Source: Bacilli bacterium
GTDB lineage: Bacteria; Bacillota_I; Bacilli_A; RFN20; CAG-826
Assembly: GCA_024408335.1 (NCBI GenBank)
Contig: JAKSVB010000005.1
Location: forward strand, 51,765 to 115,764
DNA: 64,000 bases
Reading direction: 5' to 3'
This document shows, piece after piece, positions 33,653 through 41,963 of this stretch. Both the position numbers and the translations under genes were made by a program. Position 1 is the first letter of the stretch, and the number at the start of each line of letters is the position of its first letter. The notes beneath the pieces were generated by a model. That model searched no databases. It saw only the letters and a program-made list of their open reading frames with translations, and had not been told where the DNA came from.

Positions 33653-34939
33653 TTAGAAACCAGGTTTTCCAAGAAGGTGGAACATGTTCTTTTTGTAGAC
33701 TTCAACACCAGGTTGGTTGAATGGGTTGACCCCATTGAGGTAAGCGCTCATAGCGCATGCTCTTTCAAAGAAGTAGAAGAGGTAGCCAAGGTTGAATGCG
33801 TTCATGCCTTCGAGTTCGAGGACGACGTTATTGATGCCACCGACTTCAGTGTGAGCAGCGATCGTTCCTTCGAATGCTTTGTCTTGGATGCTTCCAATAG
33901 TGACGCCTTCAAGATAGTTAAGACCATCGAGGTTGTCATTATCGTGAGGAACTTTGATCTCGTCTCTGTGATTATTCAAGTAGAGGGTTGTTTCAAAGAA
34001 ACATGGAGTGCCATCTTGGATGAATTGGCCAAGAGAGTGGAGATCGGTTGAGAATGTAGCGCTATCTGGGAGAAGACCTTTCTTGTCTTTACCTTCTGAT
34101 TCGCCAAAGAGTTGCTTGAACCATTCGCCGATTTGAACGAATGATGGAACGTAGGTGATGAACATTTCAGCTGCTAATTTGTGCTTTGTATACATGTCAT
34201 GTCTAATGACGGCGTATTTGTAGCATTCGTTAACTGCTAAATCTGGGTTTGTGCTGTCCTCAAATGCTTTTTGTGAGCCAAGGAGGATTGCTTCTGGATC
34301 GATGCCTGCAACAGCGATAGGGAAGAGACCAACTGCTGTTTGGACGCTGTATCTTCCACCGATATCATCAGGAAGGACGAAGCGGACATAGCCTTCTTGC
34401 TTTGCAAGGGTGAGGAGTGCGCCTTTATTTGCGTCGGTTGTAGCGAAGATTGATTTACGTGCCATTTCGACGCCATCTCTCTTTTCAATCATTTCTTTTA
34501 AGAGACGGAATGCGACGCTTGTCTCAGTGGTGGTGCCACTCTCTGAGATAACGTTGATGGCGAATTTCTTGTCTGCAAGATAATCGAGGCATTGCTTGGT
34601 GTAAGTTGGATCGAATGTTTGGCCCATGAAGATGATTTCAGGTTTGCCTTTGCCAACGACGCCATTGATTGCTTCGATTGCTGCGCGAGCGCCAAGATAT
34701 GAGCCGCCGATGCCGCAAACGATTAAGACTTCGTAGTTTTCTCTAACGTACTTTGCCCATTTCTTGATTTCTTCAAGTTCGGCTTTGTCGTAGTCGAATG
34801 GGTGGTTGACCCAACCGAGGAAATCATTGCCTTCGCCTGTTTTTTCGATGATCGATTTGTGGACTTCGTTTACCTTTTCTTGATAGGCGGCGAAATCGAT
34901 TTGGTCAACTAAGTGTTTGGTAGAAGTTTTGATGATCAT
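33653..34939 (-). CDS. pgi: glucose-6-phosphate isomerase
   Basis: Interconverts glucose-6-phosphate and fructose-6-phosphate in glycolysis. The 428-residue length matches the short Bacillota form. Motifs: VCGIGGSYLGARAAIEA, ISESGTTTETSVAFRLLK (phosphate-binding SGTTTE), DDIGGRYSVQTAVGLFPIA, the catalytic Glu in HSLGQFIQDG context and the C-terminal NQPGVEVYKKNMFHLLG with the catalytic Lys. It overlaps the S1-domain gene upstream by ATGA. Confidence 0.95.
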   Translation of the reverse strand: MIIKTSTKHLVDQIDFAAYQEKVNEVHKSIIEKTGEGNDFLGWVNHPFDYDKAELEEIKKWAKYVRENYEVLIVCGIGGSYLGARAAIEAINGVVGKGKPEIIFMGQTFDPTYTKQCLDYLADKKFAINVISESGTTTETSVAFRLLKEMIEKRDGVEMARKSIFATTDANKGALLTLAKQEGYVRFVLPDDIGGRYSVQTAVGLFPIAVAGIDPEAILLGSQKAFEDSTNPDLAVNECYKYAVIRHDMYTKHKLAAEMFITYVPSFVQIGEWFKQLFGESEGKDKKGLLPDSATFSTDLHSLGQFIQDGTPCFFETTLYLNNHRDEIKVPHDNDNLDGLNYLEGVTIGSIQDKAFEGTIAAHTEVGGINNVVLELEGMNAFNLGYLFYFFERACAMSAYLNGVNPFNQPGVEVYKKNMFHLLGKPGF

Positions 34940-35295
34940 AATTGTTCTCCTTCATTTTGTTCTTTTATCCAATCTGGTAATCGTTTTTCTAATTCTTCGA
35001 ATGAGATCTTGTCAGCTGGGATTGGCTCTTTCTTAAGAGGCCCTCTCTTCTCTTCTGGCGTTAGCGCTTTAGCGCTTACTCTCATGAAGTTCTTCTCTTC
35101 ATCATACTGAATGACCTTCACTTTGTAGATGTTGCCCGCTTGAACGAAGCTAGTGAAGTTACGCACGTATGAATTGGTTAGCTCTGAGATGTGAAGCAAT
35201 CCAGTTTCATCGTTCTCAAAGAGAAGAATCGCGTATTTTGGGTAAATCTTGACGACGGTTCCTTCAAGGATGTCGCCTGCTTTGCTGTGACTCAT
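34936..35295 (-). CDS. S1-domain RNA-binding protein (CvfD/YugI-like)
   Basis: A 119-residue protein: one S1 domain at residues 4-75 (AGDILEGTVVKIYPKYAILLFENDETGLLHISELTNSYVRNF ... VKVIQYDEEKNFMRVSAKAL) and a charged tail. It belongs to the single-S1 post-transcriptional regulators of Bacillota that associate with ribosomes. Translationally coupled on both sides: ATGA overlaps with ispD upstream and with pgi downstream. Confidence 0.85.
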   Translation of the reverse strand: MSHSKAGDILEGTVVKIYPKYAILLFENDETGLLHISELTNSYVRNFTSFVQAGNIYKVKVIQYDEEKNFMRVSAKALTPEEKRGPLKKEPIPADKISFEELEKRLPDWIKEQNEGEQL

Positions 35296-36005
35296 ATTTT
35301 TGACCTCGTTTTCTCAAATATTTCTAAATCTGATTCGGTGGTGATTTTGTAGTTGTCGCTTCCTGCTTTGACGATCTTCGCTTTGACGCCAAGAGTACCA
35401 AGAACAAGAGAGCCTTCGTCTGTGTATGAAGAAGGATCGATAGCTTTCTTGAACGCTTCCTCTAAAAGAGAAAGAGAGAAAGTCTGTGGTGTTTGAATTT
35501 GGTAAACCTCGTCGCGGTTAAGATAGCCTTCAATGATGCCGTTACTAGAAATGGCAAGGGAATTGACGGAAGAAGTAGCGGTGATGGCTGCTCCACAATC
35601 TTTAGCTGCGATAACGTTATTCTTAATGATTTCCTCGTTGATATTAGGTCTATCAGCGTCATGAATGAGAACAATTGATTCTTTGTTTGCGTTCATTTTC
35701 GCTAAGAATTCGATAGCCTTTTTGGAGGATTCTTCTCTGACGCTTCCGCCTTCGATGACTTCATATGGCTTTTTGATTGAACTCTTCTCGAGGATGGATT
35801 TTGTCTTCTCTATGTTTTCTTTCGAAGTCACAAAGAGCAAATAATCGACTTCATTAGATTCATCGAATTCCTTGGAAGCAAAAAGGAAAAGAGGAAGACC
35901 TGCAACTTCAATGAATTGCTTAGGGAGGTCAACGTTCATTCTTAAGCCCTTGCCCGCCATCAAAACCACGGCGTATGTATGCTTCACTAAGAAATCAAAT
36001 GACAT
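35292..36005 (-). CDS. ispD: 2-C-methyl-D-erythritol 4-phosphate cytidylyltransferase family protein
   Basis: A 237-residue nucleotidyltransferase that couples CTP to methylerythritol phosphate in the non-mevalonate isoprenoid route. The N-terminal VVLMAGKGLRMNVDLPKQF is the CTP-binding motif, EGGSVREESSKKAIEFL and IHDADRPNI (metal Asp) follow, and YQIQTPQTFSLSLLEEAF is the IspD/TarI signature. TarI (ribitol-phosphate cytidylyltransferase) is a close alternative; with no tar genes nearby I favour IspD. Confidence 0.8.
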   Translation of the reverse strand: MSFDFLVKHTYAVVLMAGKGLRMNVDLPKQFIEVAGLPLFLFASKEFDESNEVDYLLFVTSKENIEKTKSILEKSSIKKPYEVIEGGSVREESSKKAIEFLAKMNANKESIVLIHDADRPNINEEIIKNNVIAAKDCGAAITATSSVNSLAISSNGIIEGYLNRDEVYQIQTPQTFSLSLLEEAFKKAIDPSSYTDEGSLVLGTLGVKAKIVKAGSDNYKITTESDLEIFEKTRSKI

Positions 36006-36006
36006 G

Positions 36007-36831
36007 TTATTCTCTTTCTTTGATGCCTTTGAATGATTCTGAGAGGCTCACTTTGTCGATCATAAGATGCATAAGGAGATCGAGCTTTGAACCTTCACTA
36101 TAGTCGGCTGGTGCGATATGGCTAACACGTTCTTCTTGGTAGATAGGAAGAACTTTCTCTTTGTTGCCATTGCTATAGACTGCGATGGATGTGCCTCCGC
36201 TATTCTTAGCGATGACCATTGCAGGGATGTCTGTCATTCCATCACCAATATAGACGATGTTGGTGTATGGGACTCTCTTGACTGGAGTCTTCTCGTTGAT
36301 CTTAACGTCATCAGCAGCATCGAATGCTCCTTTGGAGACACGGTAGAAGTACTGAGTTTTTTGGGTGTAGTTGACTGCGAACTTTGGCCAAAGAGGTTCA
36401 CCTGATTCTGAATCGAAAAGGAATTCGCAACCATAGACACGTTTGAAGTATTTGTAGATTGAGCAGCCTTCGACGATTTCTTTGTTGCCGCTTGAAATGA
36501 GGTAGTGCTCGACTTTGATGCCTTTTGATTCACCGTATTTGTTAATACGTTCAAACCAACCTTCGACGCCTTTCATGTACTCGATGTTCTTACCCATTTC
36601 GTTAAGGTATTCACGAGTCATTTTGATTCCGCGTTTCTTGGTTTCTCTAACCATGGTGTAAAGATAAGAGAGGGTACGTTCGCATCCAGTCTCTTTGGCG
36701 AATTCACCAGTGAGTTCCCAGAACTCCTTTGGAGTTAAACCTAACGATGGGATGAATGAAAAGTTTTGCATGTCCATCGTAGCGAGTGTTGAATCAAAAT
36801 CGTACAGAATTGCTAAGATTGGTCGTGTCAT
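36007..36831 (-). CDS. HAD-superfamily phosphatase (PSP-like)
   Basis: A 274-residue cytosolic HAD hydrolase. Motif I is ILYDFDSTLATMD (nucleophile Asp in DFDST, about 11-15), motif II YLISSGN, and motif IV VYIGDGMTDIPAMV. A helical cap lies between about 20 and 110, as in phosphoserine-phosphatase-like members. It is upstream of ispD with no gap. Substrate unknown. Confidence 0.82.
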   Translation of the reverse strand: MTRPILAILYDFDSTLATMDMQNFSFIPSLGLTPKEFWELTGEFAKETGCERTLSYLYTMVRETKKRGIKMTREYLNEMGKNIEYMKGVEGWFERINKYGESKGIKVEHYLISSGNKEIVEGCSIYKYFKRVYGCEFLFDSESGEPLWPKFAVNYTQKTQYFYRVSKGAFDAADDVKINEKTPVKRVPYTNIVYIGDGMTDIPAMVIAKNSGGTSIAVYSNGNKEKVLPIYQEERVSHIAPADYSEGSKLDLLMHLMIDKVSLSESFKGIKERE

Positions 36832-36927
36832 AAGTGTTACCTTCTTGCTTTGATTTTAAACTAGTTTAAAACCTTATTCAATTTATCGGCCCTATTTTTT
36901 AAGAGAAAACTCTTATAAAATAAAGGT

Positions 36928-37458
36928 ATGGGATGGCCTAGAATTCTTCTATACATACTGATCATCGTAATTTTGCTCATTTTGGTCTATTTTTCTTTCG
37001 TCTTATATTCCATCTTGAACTTCGATAAAAAACTAGCCAAACGAACTGTGGCAATATCCGTCATTCTCTCTCAAAAGAGAGAGCTTCTCCAAGGAATCTT
37101 CACTCAATTCGATGAGGCTAAAGTGAATATCAATTCTTCATTAAATAAGGTTGCCGCCCAAGTTAGATGGCTAAAACTCGAGAACCTCAAAGGCGAAGAT
37201 ATTGAAGCCTCTGCCGTAACACTAAAAAGCTTTGAAAAACATCTTGCGATACTTGGACAAAAGTATCCGATTTTCGATAATGACAAAGACTACAAAATCT
37301 ATTGGGAGACCATAGATGATTTAAACTCGAATTACCGTAGAAACGTCGCTAACTATAACAGCGAGGTTTTAGGATATGAATATTGGAGGAAGGTTTTGAT
37401 TTTCCGTCCGATTTTGCATTTGATGGGATTTAGAAAAGAAAGGAAACGCCTATCTTAA
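36928..37458 (+). CDS. LemA-like single-pass membrane protein
   Basis: A 176-residue protein: N-terminal membrane helix (about 5-30), then a long helical cytoplasmic or extracellular domain resembling LemA (LSQKRELLQGIFTQFDEA ... RRNVANYNSEVLGYEYWRK; LemA proteins have the same RR..LI and YN..V..YN arrangement), ending basic (RKERKRLS). Recognition is moderate. A TATAAA/TAAAAT box ends 7-8 bp before the ATG with no room for a usable SD, so the mRNA is probably leaderless. It converges on the ABC-F gene, overlapping it by 4 bp. Confidence 0.6.
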   Translation: MGWPRILLYILIIVILLILVYFSFVLYSILNFDKKLAKRTVAISVILSQKRELLQGIFTQFDEAKVNINSSLNKVAAQVRWLKLENLKGEDIEASAVTLKSFEKHLAILGQKYPIFDNDKDYKIYWETIDDLNSNYRRNVANYNSEVLGYEYWRKVLIFRPILHLMGFRKERKRLS

Positions 37459-38990
37459 AAGTGCATTTCGTAATCGACTAATCCGTCATAGAAGTCTTTT
37501 TCGTGACTGACGATGATGACGGATCCTGGATATCTTTCGATTGCCTCGAAGAGGGAATCTTTTGCCGCTTGATCAAGGTGGTTGGTAGGTTCGTCGAACA
37601 CTAAGAAGTTGCTCTTCTTTAAGCTCATAAGCGCAAATCTCGCTTTAGTCACTTCTCCTCCAGAGAGCTCTTTCATAGGTCTCATGGCGAGTTCTTTTTT
37701 GACACCTGTGCAGCCTAAAGCGGTTCTTACTTGAGTGTTTGTTAGCTCTGGATGTTTTTCGTGGATATAGTCAAATGGAGAGAGGTTCAAATCGACAACC
37801 TCGTCCTGGTTGAAATAGTTGATGTTGATGCCATCAAGCCAATCGAATTCCCCGTCAATTTTTGGAATTGAGCCGAGAATTGTACGTAAAAACGTTGTTT
37901 TGCCAACGCCGTTTTGTCCAAGGATCGCAATCTTTTCTCCTTCTTTTAAGATGAAGGAAATAGGTTCTAAAAGAGCCTTGCCGTTATATCCGATTTCAAG
38001 GTTTTCAACGATGAGTGGCTTTTGGCCTACTGGGTGAGTGTATGGGAAAGAGAAGTGGACATGAATGACGTTTTGTCCTGGCGCTTCCATGACCTCAAGA
38101 TGAGATAACCTAGCACGTCTACTTTTAGCGGCCTTACTGGAAGTTGCTCTAACGATATGCTTCGCAATAAATTCTTCTTCTTTCTTGATGTATCTTTGTT
38201 GGGCTGCGTAATTTTTCTCGTATTGCTCTCTATCGAGTTCGTGTTGTTCCAAATAGTGCTCAAACGTACCCTTGTATCTAACAACAACTTGGTTCTCAAG
38301 GCAGAAAACGACATCCGCGATACGTTTTAAGAATTCCTGGTCGTGAGAAACGACAAGGAAAGCTTTTGGATAACTTGAAAGATATCTAGCAAGCCAATCC
38401 ACTTGGGTTGCGTCTAAGAAGTTCGTAGGTTCGTCCATGATGAGGAAGTCTTTTTCCTCAAGAAGCATCTTAGCGAGATAGGCTTTTTCTCTTTGACCAC
38501 TCGAAAGGGTTCTTAAAGGCGCTTCAAGGCTTTCTTTAAGGAAGCCTAAGCCATTGGTAAGTTTTCCAACCTTCTCTTGAAGGGCATAGAAGCCTCTTTC
38601 GTTAAGCTCGTCTTGAATGCGGTCTGCTTTAGCGAGGATCTTTTCAAAATTATCAAGATCGATCGCGCTTTGTTCATAAAGTTTGTTCATGGCCTTTTCT
38701 TTTTCGAAAAGGTCTTCATATACACCATATAAATATTGATGGACTGGCATGTCTTGTTGAACCTTAAGTTGCTGATCCAAATATGAAAAGGTGACGCCAT
38801 TTTCCCAAATGACGCTTCCTTTGTCTGGTTTGATATCGCCGACAATCATATTAAGGAGGGTTGTTTTGCCACATCCATTAGAACCGACAAGGACACAGTG
38901 CTCGCCACTATTGACCTTAAAAGAGGCCTTCTTATAAAGGTCTCTGTCACTGTAATTGAATTCGATGTCTTTAAGTTCTACTAATGCCAT
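37455..38990 (-). CDS. ABC-F family ATPase
   Basis: A 511-residue soluble protein with two ABC domains and no membrane part; ABC-F proteins act on the ribosome, either as translation factors or as antibiotic-protection proteins. First domain: Walker A GSNGCGKTTLL (about 36-46), signature LSSGQREKAYLAKML, Walker B FLIMDEPTNFLD. Linker of about 80 residues with YEKNYAAQQRYIKKEEEFI. Second domain: GQNGVGKTTFL, LSGGEVTKARFALM, FLVFDEPTNHLD. A TATAGT box lies 6 bp before the ATG, so it is probably leaderless, and a perfect palindrome abuts that box. Housekeeping versus resistance role cannot be decided by eye. Confidence 0.9.
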   Translation of the reverse strand: MALVELKDIEFNYSDRDLYKKASFKVNSGEHCVLVGSNGCGKTTLLNMIVGDIKPDKGSVIWENGVTFSYLDQQLKVQQDMPVHQYLYGVYEDLFEKEKAMNKLYEQSAIDLDNFEKILAKADRIQDELNERGFYALQEKVGKLTNGLGFLKESLEAPLRTLSSGQREKAYLAKMLLEEKDFLIMDEPTNFLDATQVDWLARYLSSYPKAFLVVSHDQEFLKRIADVVFCLENQVVVRYKGTFEHYLEQHELDREQYEKNYAAQQRYIKKEEEFIAKHIVRATSSKAAKSRRARLSHLEVMEAPGQNVIHVHFSFPYTHPVGQKPLIVENLEIGYNGKALLEPISFILKEGEKIAILGQNGVGKTTFLRTILGSIPKIDGEFDWLDGININYFNQDEVVDLNLSPFDYIHEKHPELTNTQVRTALGCTGVKKELAMRPMKELSGGEVTKARFALMSLKKSNFLVFDEPTNHLDQAAKDSLFEAIERYPGSVIIVSHEKDFYDGLVDYEMHF

Positions 38991-39317
38991 GGGGTAACTA
39001 TACCATTACTAGTAATGGAATACAAAATATAGCGCTACGATTCCTAAAAACAAAAAAATCGATTATTTAAGGCTATTTTCAGAGGGGGATCGCATAAAAT
39101 CATAAAGCATCAAAAAACCAAAAGCAACTAAAAAGTGCGTATTTCTCTAAATATTTTGAATCTTGTTTTTCAACTTACAAAAATCGCAAAAAATAATGAA
39201 GAAAATTCAACAAATATCTTGAAAACACTAGATAGAATGGTGTTTAATTTGAAACATAATTTTTCTTGAGGCTATTAAGCTAATGCCCAAAAACAGAAAA
39301 ATGGAAGGAGTAAAATT
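38991..39317. other. AT-rich divergent spacer between ABC-F and amtB
   Basis: About 330 bp without a gene. It contains the ABC-F promoter and palindrome at the left, a featureless AT-rich middle, and a probable amtB promoter: TTGAAA (39219-39224), 18 bp, TTTAAT (39243-39248). I see no riboswitch-like structure. Confidence 0.5.
38997..39018 (-). promoter_or_regulatory. ABC-F promoter with abutting perfect palindrome
   Basis: CCATTACTAGTAATGG (39003-39018) is a perfect 16-bp palindrome directly next to the TATAGT -10 box (39002-38997) of the ABC-F gene, filling the -10/-35 spacer. It is a likely repressor operator. Confidence 0.6.
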
Positions 39318-41078
39318 ATGTCTATAGAAGAGGTAACGCAACTAACAAGTTCCGTTGGTTTCTCAATTTGGTTCCTTATTGGTGCCGCTCTTGTCTTCTT
39401 CATGCAAGCAGGTTTCGCAATGGTCGAAACAGGCTTCACAAGAGCAAAGAACGCAGGAAACATCATCATGAAGAATTTGATGGATTTCTGCATTGGTACA
39501 GTCGCATTCGTCGTCTTGGGCGCTGGCCTTATGTTGGGTGAAGACGCATTAGGCGGTTTTATCGGAATCCCAACACTTGGAATCTTCACGGATTTCGCTA
39601 ATTTCGATTGGTCAAACTTCGTCTTTAACCTTGTCTTCTGCGCAACTGCAGCAACCATCGTTTCAGGCGCTATGGCCGAAAGAACAAAATTCTCAACATA
39701 CTGCGTCTACTCGCTCATCATCTCCCTTGTCATTTATCCAGTTGAAGCTCACTGGGTTTGGGGAGGAGGATGGCTCTCACAACTCGGCTTCATTGATTTC
39801 GCTGGTTCAGCTGCAATTCACTCAGTCGGTGGCATCGTTGCTTTGATCGGTGCAATCATGGAAGGCCCAAGACTTGGCAAATATGTCAAAGATGAAAATG
39901 GCAAAGTCACCAAAGTCAACGCAATCCAAGGTCACTCAATCACATTAGGCGCACTTGGCTGTTTCATCCTTTGGTTCGGCTGGTATGGTTTCAACGGCGC
40001 TGCCGCTTCAAGCCTTCCAGAACTCGGACAAATATTTGCAACAACAACTGTTGCACCAGCTGTCGCAACAGTCGTTACGCTTCTCTTCACATGGTTCAAA
40101 AACGGCAAACCAGACGTTTCCATGTGTCTTAACGCAGGTTTAGCAGGCCTTGTCGGTATCACCGCAGGTTGCCAAGCTGTTGACATCATCGGTGCTACAA
40201 TCATCGGTACCGTTTCCGGCTTCCTCGTCGTCATTGTCGTCGAAGGCCTTGATACAAAACTTCACATCGACGATCCAGTCGGCGCTGTCGGTGTTCACCT
40301 TGCAAATGGTATTTGGGGCACTATTGCAGCAGGCTTATTCGCAACCTCAAGTTCAGCAGCAGGCGTTGATGGTCCTATCTACGCTTTAATCCATGGCACA
40401 TCATTCGGTGATGGCATGGCAGTCCTTGGAATCCAATTCCTTGGTATCATCGCAATCCTTGCTTGGGCAGGCTTAACAATGTTCGGTGTCTTCAAACTTC
40501 TTGATAAGACAATCGGTTTACGTGTCAGCAAAGAAGAGGAAATCAAAGGCTTAGACGTTACAGAACACGGCTTAATGAGTGCTTACGCAGATTTCGTTCC
40601 AGCTGTCGAACACATCGATTATGGTGCCGAAGCTGTTGAAGTTCTTGGAGATGTTCCTCCAGCAGAGGCAATCGAAGTCAAGAAAATCGAAAGCGTTGAT
40701 CGTCCAGTCAAAGACAAAGCCCTCATTACTAAGATTGAAATCGTTTGTAATGAAGCCAAACTTGAAAAACTTAAGAATTCTCTTATGGATATCGGCATTA
40801 CCGGTATGACAGTCTCTCACGTCATGGGATGTGGTATCCAAAAAGGCAAAGCTGAATACTATCGTGGCGTCAAAGTCGAAGCAACTCTTCTTCCAAAGAT
40901 TCAAGTCGATGTCGTTGTTTCAACGGTACCTCCATCAGAAGTTATTGCAGCTGCTAGAAAGGCTCTCTACACAGGTCACGTTGGAGATGGAAAGATCTTC
41001 GTTTATGAAGTTCTTGATGTCGTCAAAGTGAGAACTGGTGAATCGGGGAAAGACGCTTTAGTTAACTTTAGCATCTAA
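39318..41078 (+). CDS. amtB: ammonium transporter fused to a PII (GlnK-like) domain
   Basis: A 586-residue fusion. Residues 1-415 are an eleven-helix Amt channel for ammonium: AALVFFMQAGFAMVETGFTRAKN, HWVWGGGWLSQLGFIDFAGSAAIHSVGGI (pore His), GWYGFNGAAAS and DPVGAVGVHLANGIWGTIA (second pore His). After a linker of about 50 residues, a complete PII domain occupies about 470-586: ITKIEIVCNEAKLEKLKNSLMDIGITGMTVSHVMGCG, T-loop KGKAEYYRGVKVEATLLPK with its tyrosine, and VGDGKIFVYEVLDVVKVRTGE (ATP-binding). PII proteins normally plug Amt in trans; here the gate is covalent. GGAG SD; single-gene unit. Confidence 0.93.
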   Translation: MSIEEVTQLTSSVGFSIWFLIGAALVFFMQAGFAMVETGFTRAKNAGNIIMKNLMDFCIGTVAFVVLGAGLMLGEDALGGFIGIPTLGIFTDFANFDWSNFVFNLVFCATAATIVSGAMAERTKFSTYCVYSLIISLVIYPVEAHWVWGGGWLSQLGFIDFAGSAAIHSVGGIVALIGAIMEGPRLGKYVKDENGKVTKVNAIQGHSITLGALGCFILWFGWYGFNGAAASSLPELGQIFATTTVAPAVATVVTLLFTWFKNGKPDVSMCLNAGLAGLVGITAGCQAVDIIGATIIGTVSGFLVVIVVEGLDTKLHIDDPVGAVGVHLANGIWGTIAAGLFATSSSAAGVDGPIYALIHGTSFGDGMAVLGIQFLGIIAILAWAGLTMFGVFKLLDKTIGLRVSKEEEIKGLDVTEHGLMSAYADFVPAVEHIDYGAEAVEVLGDVPPAEAIEVKKIESVDRPVKDKALITKIEIVCNEAKLEKLKNSLMDIGITGMTVSHVMGCGIQKGKAEYYRGVKVEATLLPKIQVDVVVSTVPPSEVIAAARKALYTGHVGDGKIFVYEVLDVVKVRTGESGKDALVNFSI

Positions 41079-41094
41079 CATATTTCTCTACATT

Positions 41095-41124
41095 AGTGGT
41101 CTACGAACTGTAGGCCACTTTTTT
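41095..41124 (+). terminator. Rho-independent terminator of amtB
   Basis: AGTGGTCTAC (41095-41104) pairs with GTAGGCCACT (41110-41119), then T-rich sequence. Confidence 0.88.
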
Positions 41125-41170
41125 GTTTTAGTGCGTTTTTGCAGGGGTTTTTGAAGCAAATCCCGCTTAA

Positions 41171-41203
41171 AAATAAAAAAGAGGCAGATGTTCTTATCTG
41201 CCT
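41171..41203 (-). terminator. Rho-independent terminator of the 41.2 kb lipoprotein gene
   Basis: Minus strand: AGGCAGAT (41203-41196) pairs with ATCTGCCT (41189-41182), then TTTTTTATTTTT. The stem overlaps the stop codon. Confidence 0.87.
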
Positions 41204-41664
41204 TCTCCAATGAATATGGTTGATTGATATTCGACTTTGCTCATCGTTACCGCACACCATCTTTGGTAAGGGGCGCATGCGTATCCAGTTCCTGGAGCGC
41301 CTTTCTTATAATCGCATTCGATTGTTAGAACATCATCTTTAATCTCTAATGAACTAAGATGATGATCTATTTTGTATGTCGATACGAATGAGCAGAGGAA
41401 CATAAGTTCCTTTTCATAATTGATGTCGATTTTGTAATCGCCTTTGAATGCGGCGTTATATTTTTCTGCACTATCTACTAAATAGATAATTTGTTTTGGA
41501 AGATTGTTTTGACTAGAAGAGGTATTGATTTGGTGTTCATCTAGGAATGATTGGCTTAGTTTTTCTTCAAGGTCATCATAAAACCTTCCGTTATATTTGA
41601 TGCTTGAGCAGCCTGAAAGAAGGAGACTAACGACAGGAAATAGCAACGCGGCTTTTGTTTTCAT
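41194..41664 (-). CDS. small lipoprotein, unknown function
   Basis: A 156-residue lipoprotein; the start at 41664 gives a standard signal (KTKAALLFPVVSLLLSGC) with lipobox LLSGC, and the longer upstream frame is not signal-like. Mature part is mixed alpha/beta, with KQIIYLVDSAEKYNAAF and a terminal QRWCAVTMSKVEYQSTIFIG containing two further cysteines (CAPYQRWC). No family recognised. Its terminator overlaps the stop codon. Confidence 0.65.
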   Translation of the reverse strand: MKTKAALLFPVVSLLLSGCSSIKYNGRFYDDLEEKLSQSFLDEHQINTSSSQNNLPKQIIYLVDSAEKYNAAFKGDYKIDINYEKELMFLCSFVSTYKIDHHLSSLEIKDDVLTIECDYKKGAPGTGYACAPYQRWCAVTMSKVEYQSTIFIGEGR

Positions 41665-41787
41665 AATATTTACCTCTATTAAAATTAAACAACATCCCAA
41701 GAAAAAGGCAATACCCATAACCTCTTTTTAGGAGGTACGTTTCGCACTAAAAGACAATCCCCCTTTTAAGTAAATGGTGGCTATAAG

Positions 41788-41818
41788 CAAAGAAAAAAGG
41801 CTCGATTTTCATCGAGCC
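41788..41818 (-). terminator. Rho-independent terminator after tRNA-Leu(GAG)
   Basis: Minus strand: GGCTCGAT (41818-41811), loop GAAA, ATCGAGCC (41806-41799), then TTTTTTCTTT. Confidence 0.9.
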
Positions 41819-41831
41819 TAATCTTTCGAAA

Positions 41832-41915
41832 TGGTGCGGGAAGGGGGACTTGAACCCCCACGGATTGCTCCATACGCCCCTCAAACGTACGCGTCTACCA
41901 TTCCGCCATTCCCGC
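41832..41915 (-). tRNA. tRNA-Leu (anticodon GAG)
   Basis: Minus-strand cloverleaf: acceptor GCGGGAA/TTCCCGC, anticodon loop TTGAGGG giving GAG, long variable arm, T-loop GGTTCAAGTCC and encoded CCA at 41834-41832. Confidence 0.93.
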
Positions 41916-41963
41916 GGTGCAAGGTGAATTATACTCACCTCGTAACTAAATCGCAATGCTTTA

